Source of the DNA: an uncultured Erysipelotrichaceae bacterium | GTDB lineage: Bacteria > Bacillota_I > Bacilli_A > Erysipelotrichales > Coprobacillaceae | Length of the DNA: 10,208 bases | Assembly: GCA_947573745.1 (NCBI GenBank) | Contig: CANPGX010000026.1 | Location: 1 to 10,208 of the forward strand | Direction: 5' to 3' | Shown: in pieces, positions 1-5,991 of the stretch | Layout of the letters: the number at the start of each line of letters is the position of its first letter | Numbering within the stretch: position 1 is the first letter of the stretch | Notes under the pieces: generated by a model | Databases searched by the model: none | What the model was told of the DNA's origin: nothing | Seen by the model: only the letters and a program-made list of their open reading frames with translations | Translations under genes and position numbers: made by a program

Positions 1-1382
1 TGTTGGGGGAATTATTAGAATTTCCACAAGACGTCTATGGCATGGTCATGAATTTAGAGGAAAGTTATGTAGGTGCTGTGCTTTTAGGAAATGAAGAAGC
101 CATTAAAGAAGGCGATGAAGTTAAGAGCACAGGTAGAATTATAGAAGTTCCTGTAGGAGACGCATTATTAGGACGTGTTGTTAATCCATTAGGTCAACCT
201 ATTGATGGACAGGGTGCTATTCTAACTAAAAAAACACGTCCTATTGAACGTGTAGCACCAGGTGTCATGACAAGAAAATCTGTAGATACACCTGTTCAAA
301 CAGGGATTACATCGATTGATGCCATCATTCCTATTGGTAGAGGACAACGTGAATTAATTATTGGTGATCGTCAAACAGGAAAAACAGCCATCGCTATTGA
401 TACGATCTTAAACCAAAAAGGCAAAGATATGTATTGCGTTTATGTGGCTATAGGACAAAAGAATTCCACTGTAGCACAGATTGTGGAGCGCTTAAGACAA
501 GGCGGAGCGATGGAATATACAACCATTGTCAGTGCATCAGCGAGTGAATTGGCACCTATCCAGTATATTGCGCCTTATGCAGGATGTGCTATGGCAGAAG
601 AATGGTTAGAAGAAGGAAAAGATGTTTTGATCGTTTATGATGATTTATCAAAACATGCTGTAGCTTATCGTACAGTCTCTTTATTATTAAAGAGACCACC
701 AGGACGTGAAGCTTATCCTGGGGATGTCTTCTATTTACATTCAAGATTGCTTGAACGTGCCTGTCGTTTAAGTGATGAATTAGGTGGCGGTAGTATTACT
801 GCTTTGCCGATTATTGAAACACAAGCAGGCGATATTTCAGCATATATCCCAACGAATGTTATTTCTATTACAGATGGACAGATTTTCTTACAACAGGATT
901 TATTTAATGCCGGTTTTAGACCAGCCATCGATACGGGTTTATCAGTATCTCGTGTAGGTTCATCAGCTCAAATTAAAGCCATGAAACAAGTTTCTGGTTC
1001 TTTGAAACTAGAATTGGCTCAATTTGCTGAAATGCAAGCCTTTGCTCAGTTTGGTTCAGATTTGGATCATGCAACAAAAGCGGTACTAGATCATGGTTCT
1101 AAGGTAAGAGAAGTTTTGAAACAGGCGCAGTATTCTCCTCGACCTGTAGAAAATCAAGTATTATCTTTATTTGCTTTAAAACATGGCTTTACAAAAGATA
1201 TCCCTGTGCATAAAGTGAATGAATTTATAGATCAACTTATTGATGATCTTCATATCAAGCACGAAGATGCTGTCAAAGAAATTGTTGAGAAAAAAGAAAT
1301 TTCTGCAACTTTAGAAGCATCTCTTAAAGAATATATGCAAGCTTATGTTGAACAATATTTAAAAAGTCTTGAGGGTGAATAG
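1..1382 (+). CDS. atpA: F1 ATP synthase alpha subunit, 5' end cut by window edge
   Basis: This is the alpha subunit of the F1 part of the membrane ATP synthase, which forms the alpha3beta3 hexamer and carries the non-catalytic nucleotide sites. About 460 residues are present. By comparison with the remembered E. coli protein, roughly 45-50 N-terminal residues lie upstream of the window. The TTG at position 3 is an internal Leu codon, not the start. Visible signatures are the P-loop GDRQTGKT (nt 363-386), the PPGREAYPGDVFYLHSRLLE block, PIIETQAGDISAYIPTN, and the SVSRVGSSAQ segment, whose Arg (nt 951-953) corresponds to the conserved arginine finger. The TAG stop is followed after 2 nt by atpG, and the atpG ribosome site GAGGGTG (1371-1377) lies inside this reading frame, as expected of one operon with coupled translation. 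No truncation or frameshift is seen within the window. Identification is essentially certain. Confidence 0.98.
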   Translation, partial: LGELLEFPQDVYGMVMNLEESYVGAVLLGNEEAIKEGDEVKSTGRIIEVPVGDALLGRVVNPLGQPIDGQGAILTKKTRPIERVAPGVMTRKSVDTPVQTGITSIDAIIPIGRGQRELIIGDRQTGKTAIAIDTILNQKGKDMYCVYVAIGQKNSTVAQIVERLRQGGAMEYTTIVSASASELAPIQYIAPYAGCAMAEEWLEEGKDVLIVYDDLSKHAVAYRTVSLLLKRPPGREAYPGDVFYLHSRLLERACRLSDELGGGSITALPIIETQAGDISAYIPTNVISITDGQIFLQQDLFNAGFRPAIDTGLSVSRVGSSAQIKAMKQVSGSLKLELAQFAEMQAFAQFGSDLDHATKAVLDHGSKVREVLKQAQYSPRPVENQVLSLFALKHGFTKDIPVHKVNEFIDQLIDDLHIKHEDAVKEIVEKKEISATLEASLKEYMQAYVEQYLKSLEGE

Positions 1383-1384
1383 TT

Positions 1385-2242
1385 ATGCCTGGCGGAATGC
1401 AAGAAATCAAGAGACGTATTAAATCTGTTGAATCAACAAAGAAGATCACAAAAGCCATGGAACTCGTGGCAACCTCTAAATTAAGAAAAGCCAGGAATCA
1501 ATTGGAACAATTGAAACCTTATTATCAAAGTGTTAGTGAAACAGTAGCAGAAATTCTTGGACATAGTGAATCAGAGGTAGATAATACTTATCTTACACCT
1601 CATGAAGAAGGCAAGAGAGTGGATCTGATCGTTTCTTCAAGTTTAGGTTTATGTGGAGGTTATAACGCCAATATTTTTAAATGTGTTGCTTCTACAGTCT
1701 CTAAAGAGGATGAAATTTATGCGATGGGCTCTAAGATTGCATCTTATTTGAATCGTCAGGGATTTGAATATCATGATGAGTTCATCGATCTTAATCAATC
1801 ATTATCTTTTACAGAAATCACAAAACTAGTTAAGCAATTGGTAGAGCGTTATAAAAATGGCGAGATTCGCGAAATTCGTATGATTTATACAGAATTTGTG
1901 AATAATCTTTCGTTTGAAGCTAAGGTAAAGACGCTTCTTCCTATTCAGCATGAAGATTTAGAAGATTTTTCTCAAGTGCAAAAAGAAACATTGTTTGAGC
2001 CTGATGCACAGACTGTTTTAGATTATTTAATACCGATGTATTTGCAATCAATGATTTTAGGTTATTTAGTAGAATCATTAACCAGCGAGAATGCTTCTAG
2101 ACGATCTTCGATGGAAAATGCAACAGATAATGCAAGTCAATTGATTGATCAGTTATTATTGAAATATAATCAAGCAAGACAAACAGCCATCACCAATGAA
2201 ATCTCAGAAATTGTTGCTGGCTCTAACTCAAATGAATCATAG
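1385..2242 (+). CDS. atpG: F1 ATP synthase gamma subunit
   Basis: This is the gamma subunit, the central rotor shaft that turns inside the alpha3beta3 ring and couples proton flow to catalysis. At 285 residues it has the usual family length. The N-terminal helix has the conserved IKRRIKSVESTKKITKAME pattern followed by LVATSKLRKAR, and the C-terminal helix has SSMENATDNASQLID and then NQARQTAITNEISEIV, the two coiled-coil halves that define the family. The middle holds the glycine-rich SSSLGLCGGYNANI segment. The ATG at 1385 gives the expected N-terminus and sits 7 nt after a GAGGGTG ribosome site within atpA. The TAG stop (2240-2242) shares two bases with the atpD ribosome site, so gamma and beta translation is probably coupled. 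Nothing is unusual for the family. Confidence 0.98.
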   Translation: MPGGMQEIKRRIKSVESTKKITKAMELVATSKLRKARNQLEQLKPYYQSVSETVAEILGHSESEVDNTYLTPHEEGKRVDLIVSSSLGLCGGYNANIFKCVASTVSKEDEIYAMGSKIASYLNRQGFEYHDEFIDLNQSLSFTEITKLVKQLVERYKNGEIREIRMIYTEFVNNLSFEAKVKTLLPIQHEDLEDFSQVQKETLFEPDAQTVLDYLIPMYLQSMILGYLVESLTSENASRRSSMENATDNASQLIDQLLLKYNQARQTAITNEISEIVAGSNSNES

Positions 2243-2248
2243 GAGGTG
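2241..2248 (+). promoter_or_regulatory. atpD ribosome binding site, decides the start
   Basis: AGGAGGTG is a near-perfect Shine-Dalgarno sequence, 6 nt before the ATG at 2255. An in-frame GTG at 2246 lies inside this site and cannot be the start. The site also overlaps the atpG stop TAG by two bases. Confidence 0.85.
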
Positions 2249-2254
2249 AAACAT

Positions 2255-3646
2255 ATGCAAAATATTGGAAAAGTTGTTCGTGCTGTCGGACCTGTTGTAG
2301 ATATTCAATTTGAACAGACGCTTCCTTCGCTTTATACAGCTATTCTTATTCATCATCATGATGAAGATCTTATTGTTGAGGTCGCATCCCACTTGGGAGA
2401 TGATGTTGTTCGTTGTATAGCGATGGGTTCAACAGATGGTCTGACACGTGGATTAGACGCTATAGATCTAGGAGGACCGATTCAAGTTCCTGTAGGCAAT
2501 GAAACTTTAGGGCGTATGTTTAACGTATTAGGACAAACAATTGATGGATTAGAACCTATTTCTGATCAAATAGAAAAGAATCCGATTCATCGTAGTGCAC
2601 CCACGTATGAACAACAACGTACAGAAACTGAAATTCTAGAGACAGGTATCAAAGTTATTGATTTGATTTGTCCATTTATTAAAGGTGGTAAAATTGGTCT
2701 CTTTGGTGGAGCGGGTGTAGGAAAGACCGTTCTTATCCAAGAACTTATCAACAATATTGCCACAGAGCATGGCGGTATTTCTGTATTTGCAGGTGTGGGA
2801 GAAAGAAGTCGTGAAGGAAACGACTTATATTATGAAATGAAAGAAAGTGGCGTATTAAATAAAACGACACTTGTCTTTGGTCAAATGAATGAACCCCCTG
2901 GAGCTCGTCTACGTGTAGCTTTATCAGGATTAACGATGGCAGAATATTTTAGAGATCGTGAAAATCAGGATGTGTTGTTGTTTATTGATAACATTTTCCG
3001 TTTTACACAAGCTGGATCAGAAGTTTCGGCTTTATTGGGTCGTGTGCCTTCACAAGCTGGATATCAGCCAACATTAGCAACGGAAATGGGGCAGCTTCAA
3101 GAACGTATTACATCAACAAAACAGGGATCCGTTACCTCTGTACAAGCAGTTTATGTTCCGGCAGATGACTTGACAGACCCTGCACCAGCAACGACCTTTG
3201 CCCATTTGGATGCTAAAGTTGTGTTGGATCGTTCGATTGCAGCTTTAGGTATTTATCCTGCTGTAGATCCATTAAATTCAAATTCAAGAGCGCTTGATCC
3301 ATATATTGTCGGACAAGAACATTATGAAGTGGCACATGGTGTCCAACAAATTCTTCAAAGATTCCAAGAATTACAAGATATTATTGCTATTTTGGGTATG
3401 GATGAACTTAGTGATGATGATAAAGTCATTGTTGCAAGAGCAAGAAGAGTACGTAATTATTTATCGCAACCATTTACTGTTGCTAGTCAATTTACGGGTA
3501 TGGATGGAAAATATGTTCGTGTTCAAGATACTATTCAAGGATTTAAAGAAATTCTTGAGGGTAAATGGGATCATTTACCAGAACAAGCTTTCCATAATGT
3601 AGGTTCAATTCAAGAAGCTGTAGAAAAGGCGGAAACATTAAAGTAA
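2255..3646 (+). CDS. atpD: F1 ATP synthase beta subunit (catalytic)
   Basis: This is the catalytic beta subunit, which binds ADP plus phosphate or ATP at the three catalytic sites of F1. The start is placed at ATG 2255 because AGGAGGTG ends 6 nt before it. The in-frame GTG at 2246 is part of the ribosome site and would add three residues. The resulting protein has 463 residues, the normal length. It opens with IGKVVRAVGPVVDIQF of the beta-barrel domain. The P-loop GGAGVGKT is at residues 151-158, followed by GERSREGNDLY, the Walker B strand LLFIDNIFRFTQAGSEVSALLGR, and GYQPTLATEMG. The C-terminal domain carries DELSDDDK (383-390), equivalent to the canonical DELSEEDK loop that contacts gamma and epsilon. 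The TAA stop shares one base with the atpC ATG (TAATG), indicating translational coupling. Confidence 0.98.
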   Translation: MQNIGKVVRAVGPVVDIQFEQTLPSLYTAILIHHHDEDLIVEVASHLGDDVVRCIAMGSTDGLTRGLDAIDLGGPIQVPVGNETLGRMFNVLGQTIDGLEPISDQIEKNPIHRSAPTYEQQRTETEILETGIKVIDLICPFIKGGKIGLFGGAGVGKTVLIQELINNIATEHGGISVFAGVGERSREGNDLYYEMKESGVLNKTTLVFGQMNEPPGARLRVALSGLTMAEYFRDRENQDVLLFIDNIFRFTQAGSEVSALLGRVPSQAGYQPTLATEMGQLQERITSTKQGSVTSVQAVYVPADDLTDPAPATTFAHLDAKVVLDRSIAALGIYPAVDPLNSNSRALDPYIVGQEHYEVAHGVQQILQRFQELQDIIAILGMDELSDDDKVIVARARRVRNYLSQPFTVASQFTGMDGKYVRVQDTIQGFKEILEGKWDHLPEQAFHNVGSIQEAVEKAETLK

Positions 3647-4047
3647 TGAAAGATTTTAAATTAGAAATCGTTACACCTAAAGGGATCTATAGAAAAGTCG
3701 ATGTAGAAATCTTAAATATTCGCACGCCTCTTGGACAAATGGGCATTTTAGCTGATCATATTCCACTAGCGACGCCCATTGAAATTTCACAGATGGATTA
3801 TATGAGTCAAGGACAACGTTATACGTTTGCTATTGCTGGTGGCTTTGTCTATGTAGGACAAGAGGAAACACGAGTCATTGCCAATGCTATTGAATCATCT
3901 GATGAAATTGATGAACAACGGGCTCTAAAGGCAAAAGAAAGAGCAGAGCAACGCTTAAAATCAAAAAATGAAGAGATTGATTTTATGAGAGCACAATTAG
4001 CTCTTAAGCGTGCTTTAGTTAGAATTCAAGTTAAAGAAAGAGTTTAA
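3646..4047 (+). CDS. atpC: F1 ATP synthase epsilon subunit
   Basis: This is the epsilon subunit of F1, part of the central stalk and an intrinsic regulator of ATP hydrolysis. The 133 residues comprise an N-terminal beta-sandwich (about 1-85, with TPLGQMGILADHIPL and AGGFVYV) and a full C-terminal helical hairpin (about 86-133). The second helix contains IDFMRA at residues 111-116, matching the I/L-D-x-x-R-A ATP-binding motif described for the thermophilic Bacillus PS3 and B. subtilis proteins, followed by a conserved LALKRA. The ATG overlaps the atpD stop by one base, and a weak AGGCGG sits about 14 nt upstream, so translation probably depends on coupling to atpD. The last codons and the TAA form the left arm of a terminator-like hairpin, making this the last gene of the atp operon proper. 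Confidence 0.97.
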   Translation: MKDFKLEIVTPKGIYRKVDVEILNIRTPLGQMGILADHIPLATPIEISQMDYMSQGQRYTFAIAGGFVYVGQEETRVIANAIESSDEIDEQRALKAKERAEQRLKSKNEEIDFMRAQLALKRALVRIQVKERV

Positions 4048-4064
4048 TCGTTAAACTCTTTTTT
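4034..4064 (+). terminator. Intrinsic terminator at the end of the atp operon
   Basis: The arms AAGAGTTTAA (4038-4047) and TTAAACTCTT (4051-4060) are perfect inverted repeats around a TCG loop and extend outward with A-T and G-T pairs. The run of six T ends at 4064. The stem contains only three G-C pairs among the ten core pairs, so it may be leaky. The left arm includes the atpC stop codon. Confidence 0.7.
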
Positions 4065-4079
4065 AATAAGGAGAAAGAT

Positions 4080-4280
4080 ATGTTATCAAGTATGATGGAA
4101 GTTGTTTTTTATTTATTATCAATGGTCATTGTGATGTATGGTCTACAGTGTGTACCCTTTGATCGCTATATTAGAAAAAATCATGTTAAACAGTTTTATG
4201 CATTTTATTTTACGATTGTCATGATCTTAACCTATTTATTAGCACGATTTTTCATTGATTTTACTTCTATTCGCTTCTAA
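4080..4280 (+). CDS. ywzB: DUF1146 (YwzB-type) small membrane protein
   Basis: This small membrane protein of 66 residues has two predicted membrane helices (about 6-24 and 41-60), joined by a short basic, aromatic loop containing PFDRYIRKNHVKQFY. The layout, the QCVPFDRYI-type loop and the position directly after atpC match the DUF1146 family, whose B. subtilis member ywzB also lies a little downstream of atpC. The molecular function is unknown. The start at ATG 4080 is set by AAGGAG (4068-4073) with a 6-nt spacer. Alternative in-frame ATGs at 4092 and 4095 have no ribosome site. The gene follows the atpC hairpin by 15 nt and no separate promoter is evident, so it is probably expressed by read-through of that AT-rich terminator. 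Family assignment is by pattern recognition only. Confidence 0.82.
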   Translation: MLSSMMEVVFYLLSMVIVMYGLQCVPFDRYIRKNHVKQFYAFYFTIVMILTYLLARFFIDFTSIRF

Positions 4281-4295
4281 AGAATCACTTATAGG

Positions 4296-4303
4296 CATAC
4301 TTT
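4296..4303 (+). promoter_or_regulatory. Candidate sigma-E -10 element before spoIID
   Basis: CATACTTT fits the remembered sigma-E -10 pattern CATANNNT. No convincing -35 element is seen at the usual distance (nearby bases are TTCTAAA). Transcription would begin near 4309-4311, giving a leader of only about 13 nt. In B. subtilis spoIID is sigma-E dependent, which makes the match more likely to be real. Confidence 0.35.
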
Positions 4304-4307
4304 TATA

Positions 4308-4316
4308 AAAGGAGGT
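4308..4316 (+). promoter_or_regulatory. spoIID ribosome binding site, decides the start
   Basis: AAAGGAGGT is a strong Shine-Dalgarno sequence. An ATG at 4317 follows it with no gap and is too close to be used. The in-frame ATG at 4323 lies 7 nt beyond GGAGG and is the likely start. Confidence 0.8.
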
Positions 4317-4322
4317 ATGCTT

Positions 4323-5204
4323 ATGAAATGGAAATGTTGTCTATTGTTGATTTGCTTTCTTGCCGTAGGCATGGCTTTGCATCATCAAAAAAAACAAGAA
4401 GTGATACCATCGTTAGAAGAAGAAAAAATTTATGTAGAAGTCACGATGAATGATGGTGTTAAACTTGTTCCTTTAGAGGAATACCTCATCGGTGTTGTTG
4501 CGGGAGAAATGCCATTATCATTTGAAGATGAAGCACTAAAAGCACAAATTGTTGCGAGCAGGACCTTTGCTTTTTCAAGGGGATTAAAAGTAGATGATAC
4601 AACAAGTTCACAAGTCTATTTAAATGATGATCGACTTCGCCAACAGTGGAAGGAAGACTATGGGAAAAATCGTGCTCGATTAGAAAGACTCATTCAAGAG
4701 ACAAAGCATGATGTTTTGATGTATGAAGGAAAATATATATCAGCATTATTTTTTTCAAGTAGTAATGGTTATACAGAAAATAATGAGGATTACTTTAATG
4801 TCAGTGCAACACCTTACTTAAGATCTAAAGATAGTCATTGGGATTTAGTGATTGATCCTTATAATCAACGTGTTAAAGAGTATACGATATCCGAATTAGA
4901 AAATCTTTTTGAAGTGTCACCGATATCTTTTAAGATTCAAAGTTATAAAACAAGTGGACGTGTTGAATATGTTGAAGTTGGAACAAAAGTTTATACAGGA
5001 AGAGAGATACGTGAAATGCTAGGATTAGCTTCTTCTGATTTCACTATAGAAAAACAAGGTGATTGCTATGTTTTTACAACATCTGGATATGGACATGGTG
5101 TTGGTATGAGCCAATATGGTGCTCAAGGCATGGCTTTAGAAGGTTATACTTATCAAGATATTTTACATTATTATTATGAAAATGTAGAAATTGAACAATA
5201 TTGA
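4323..5204 (+). CDS. spoIID: Stage II sporulation protein D, septal peptidoglycan lytic transglycosylase
   Basis: SpoIID is the membrane-anchored lytic transglycosylase of the mother-cell engulfment complex, which in Bacillus acts with SpoIIM and SpoIIP to thin septal peptidoglycan. The start at ATG 4323 gives 293 residues and is preferred on ribosome-site spacing. Residues 5-19 form an N-terminal membrane anchor. The core motif EEYLIGVVAGEMP (about 52-64) places the likely catalytic glutamate at Glu62, followed by EALKAQIVASRTFA. FFSSSNGYTEN (143-152) matches the FSTSNGYTE block of the family, and GYGHGVGMSQYGAQGM (255-270) is the C-terminal signature. The pair of zinc-binding cysteines reported for the Clostridioides difficile enzyme is not evident between residues 85 and 110. 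The gene lies 42 nt after ywzB and 45 nt before the spoIIQ-like gene, with no terminator between. It ends in TGA, so TGA is a stop here. Confidence 0.95.
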   Translation: MKWKCCLLLICFLAVGMALHHQKKQEVIPSLEEEKIYVEVTMNDGVKLVPLEEYLIGVVAGEMPLSFEDEALKAQIVASRTFAFSRGLKVDDTTSSQVYLNDDRLRQQWKEDYGKNRARLERLIQETKHDVLMYEGKYISALFFSSSNGYTENNEDYFNVSATPYLRSKDSHWDLVIDPYNQRVKEYTISELENLFEVSPISFKIQSYKTSGRVEYVEVGTKVYTGREIREMLGLASSDFTIEKQGDCYVFTTSGYGHGVGMSQYGAQGMALEGYTYQDILHYYYENVEIEQY

Positions 5205-5231
5205 ATAAATTCATCTTAATCGGTAAAACTA
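5203..5231 (+). promoter_or_regulatory. Candidate sigma-F-type promoter before the spoIIQ-like gene
   Basis: GGTAAAACTA (5222-5231) matches the remembered forespore sigma-F -10 pattern GGNRANANTR at every position. GAATA (5203-5207) matches four of five bases of the -35 pattern GYWTA, with a 14-nt spacer, slightly short. The predicted start near 5238 would leave a leader of about 12 nt. B. subtilis spoIIQ is sigma-F dependent, which supports the reading. Confidence 0.4.
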
Positions 5232-5249
5232 CTGTTGAGGTGAATAAAA

Positions 5250-5897
5250 ATGAATTGGATAAAAAAATATCGTGTTGGAATTTTGTTTTCATTAACAATG
5301 ATCATGTTTCTTTCAGGTGTTTTTGTGGTTGAACGTTTAAAAAAAGAACAAACATCTAAACCCTTTGGTGAAGAACCCGTTGTCAAAGTTAATGATCATG
5401 AAAATGAAGAACCATCAAATCAAGATCAACAAAAAGAAGTCATTGAAACAATGATTAGACCTTATAAAGAAGATACAGTGACTGTGGCTCGTTATTTCTA
5501 TGATCCTATGGCAGATGAAAGTCAAAGAAATCAGGCACTTGTCTTATTTGAGGGTGTTTATCGACCAAATCAAGGTGTAGACTATGTCAATAATAATACG
5601 CCTTTTGATGTTTATGCTTGTTTGAGTGGAACAGTGACTAAAAAGTCAAATGATCCAGTTTTAGGATGGCTTGTAACCATTGAAAGTGATCAGGGTGTGA
5701 CGATGACTTATCAAAGTTTAAGTCAAAGTGATGTGGCTATTGGTGCTGCTGTCAAACAAGGAGATAAAATTGGTCAAAGTGGTGAGAATATCTACGAGGC
5801 AGATTTGAAAAATCACCTACATTTAATTCTTGAAAAAGAGGGTACTTTATTGAATCCTGAAAGTTATTATGATAAGAAATTAAATGAAATTGAGTAG
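5250..5897 (+). CDS. spoIIQ: SpoIIQ-like LytM/M23-domain sporulation protein, probably not an active peptidase
   Basis: SpoIIQ is the forespore partner of mother-cell SpoIIIAH; together they form the channel and ratchet across the engulfing membranes. The 215 residues show a membrane helix at about 9-27, an acidic and Gln/Asn-rich linker (35-65), and an M23/LytM fold at about 100-205. The HxGxD zinc motif is altered to NQGVD: Asn107 replaces the first histidine, Asp111 is kept, and HLH (189-191) is kept. The segment normally containing YxHLS reads YQSLS. Loss of the first zinc ligand points to a structural rather than hydrolytic role, as in B. subtilis SpoIIQ, which also lacks it. GAGGTGA (5237-5243) with a 6-nt spacer fixes the start. 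The place after spoIID and before mbl matches the B. subtilis order. A generic M23-family protein is the alternative, made less likely by this context. Confidence 0.88.
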   Translation: MNWIKKYRVGILFSLTMIMFLSGVFVVERLKKEQTSKPFGEEPVVKVNDHENEEPSNQDQQKEVIETMIRPYKEDTVTVARYFYDPMADESQRNQALVLFEGVYRPNQGVDYVNNNTPFDVYACLSGTVTKKSNDPVLGWLVTIESDQGVTMTYQSLSQSDVAIGAAVKQGDKIGQSGENIYEADLKNHLHLILEKEGTLLNPESYYDKKLNEIE

Positions 5898-5919
5898 CTC
5901 TAAAATTAGCTACTTTTTT
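5893..5919 (+). terminator. Intrinsic terminator after the spoIIQ-like gene
   Basis: The 7-bp stem AGTAGCT (5893-5899) / AGCTACT (5908-5914), with an 8-nt loop, runs into six T (5914-5919). It overlaps the spoIIQ stop codon TAG (5895-5897) and separates the sporulation pair from mbl. Confidence 0.8.
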
Positions 5920-5951
5920 ACTATCTTATAACTAGCAAAATTACATCTTTA

Positions 5952-5960
5952 TGCTATAAT
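5952..5960 (+). promoter_or_regulatory. Extended -10 promoter of mbl
   Basis: TGCTATAAT is a perfect extended -10 element (TGn plus TATAAT). No good -35 is found; TAGCAA at 5933-5938 is the nearest at a 16-nt spacing. Transcription would start near 5967, 25 nt before the ATG, on the vegetative sigma-A type polymerase. A terminator lies directly upstream, so mbl appears to be its own unit. Confidence 0.75.
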
Positions 5961-5991
5961 AGTAAAGAAAAAGGGATAAGGAGGTATAAAA

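Larger units (their letters stand above)
4293..4322 (+). promoter_or_regulatory. Inverted repeat that can pair out the spoIID ribosome site
   Basis: The arms 4293-4304 and 4311-4322 can pair over 12 positions (eight Watson-Crick, four G-U) around the loop ATAAAA. The core GCATAC / GTATGC is perfect. The right arm contains GGAGG of the spoIID Shine-Dalgarno, so an RNA starting upstream could hide it. The pairing is seen directly; the regulatory role is inferred. Confidence 0.4.

Noticed and set aside
3..5. TTG as a start codon for the alpha subunit
   Set aside because: The frame continues upstream: the residues here align to an internal block of AtpA about 50 residues from its N-terminus, and no ribosome site is visible.
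731..928. Minus-strand open frame inside atpA, and similar ones at 5074-5298, 6372-6587, 7867-8061 and 8012-8215
   Set aside because: All are antisense to convincing conserved genes, lack ribosome sites, and give no recognisable product.
2246..2248. GTG start for atpD
   Set aside because: It lies inside the AGGAGGTG ribosome site; ATG 2255 has correct spacing and gives the normal N-terminus.
3294..3602. Plus-strand open frame inside atpD
   Set aside because: It overlaps the strongly conserved atpD frame, has no ribosome site, and its product is low-complexity and resembles no protein I know.
4317..4319. ATG start for spoIID
   Set aside because: It follows the Shine-Dalgarno directly, without the needed spacer; ATG 4323 is correctly placed.
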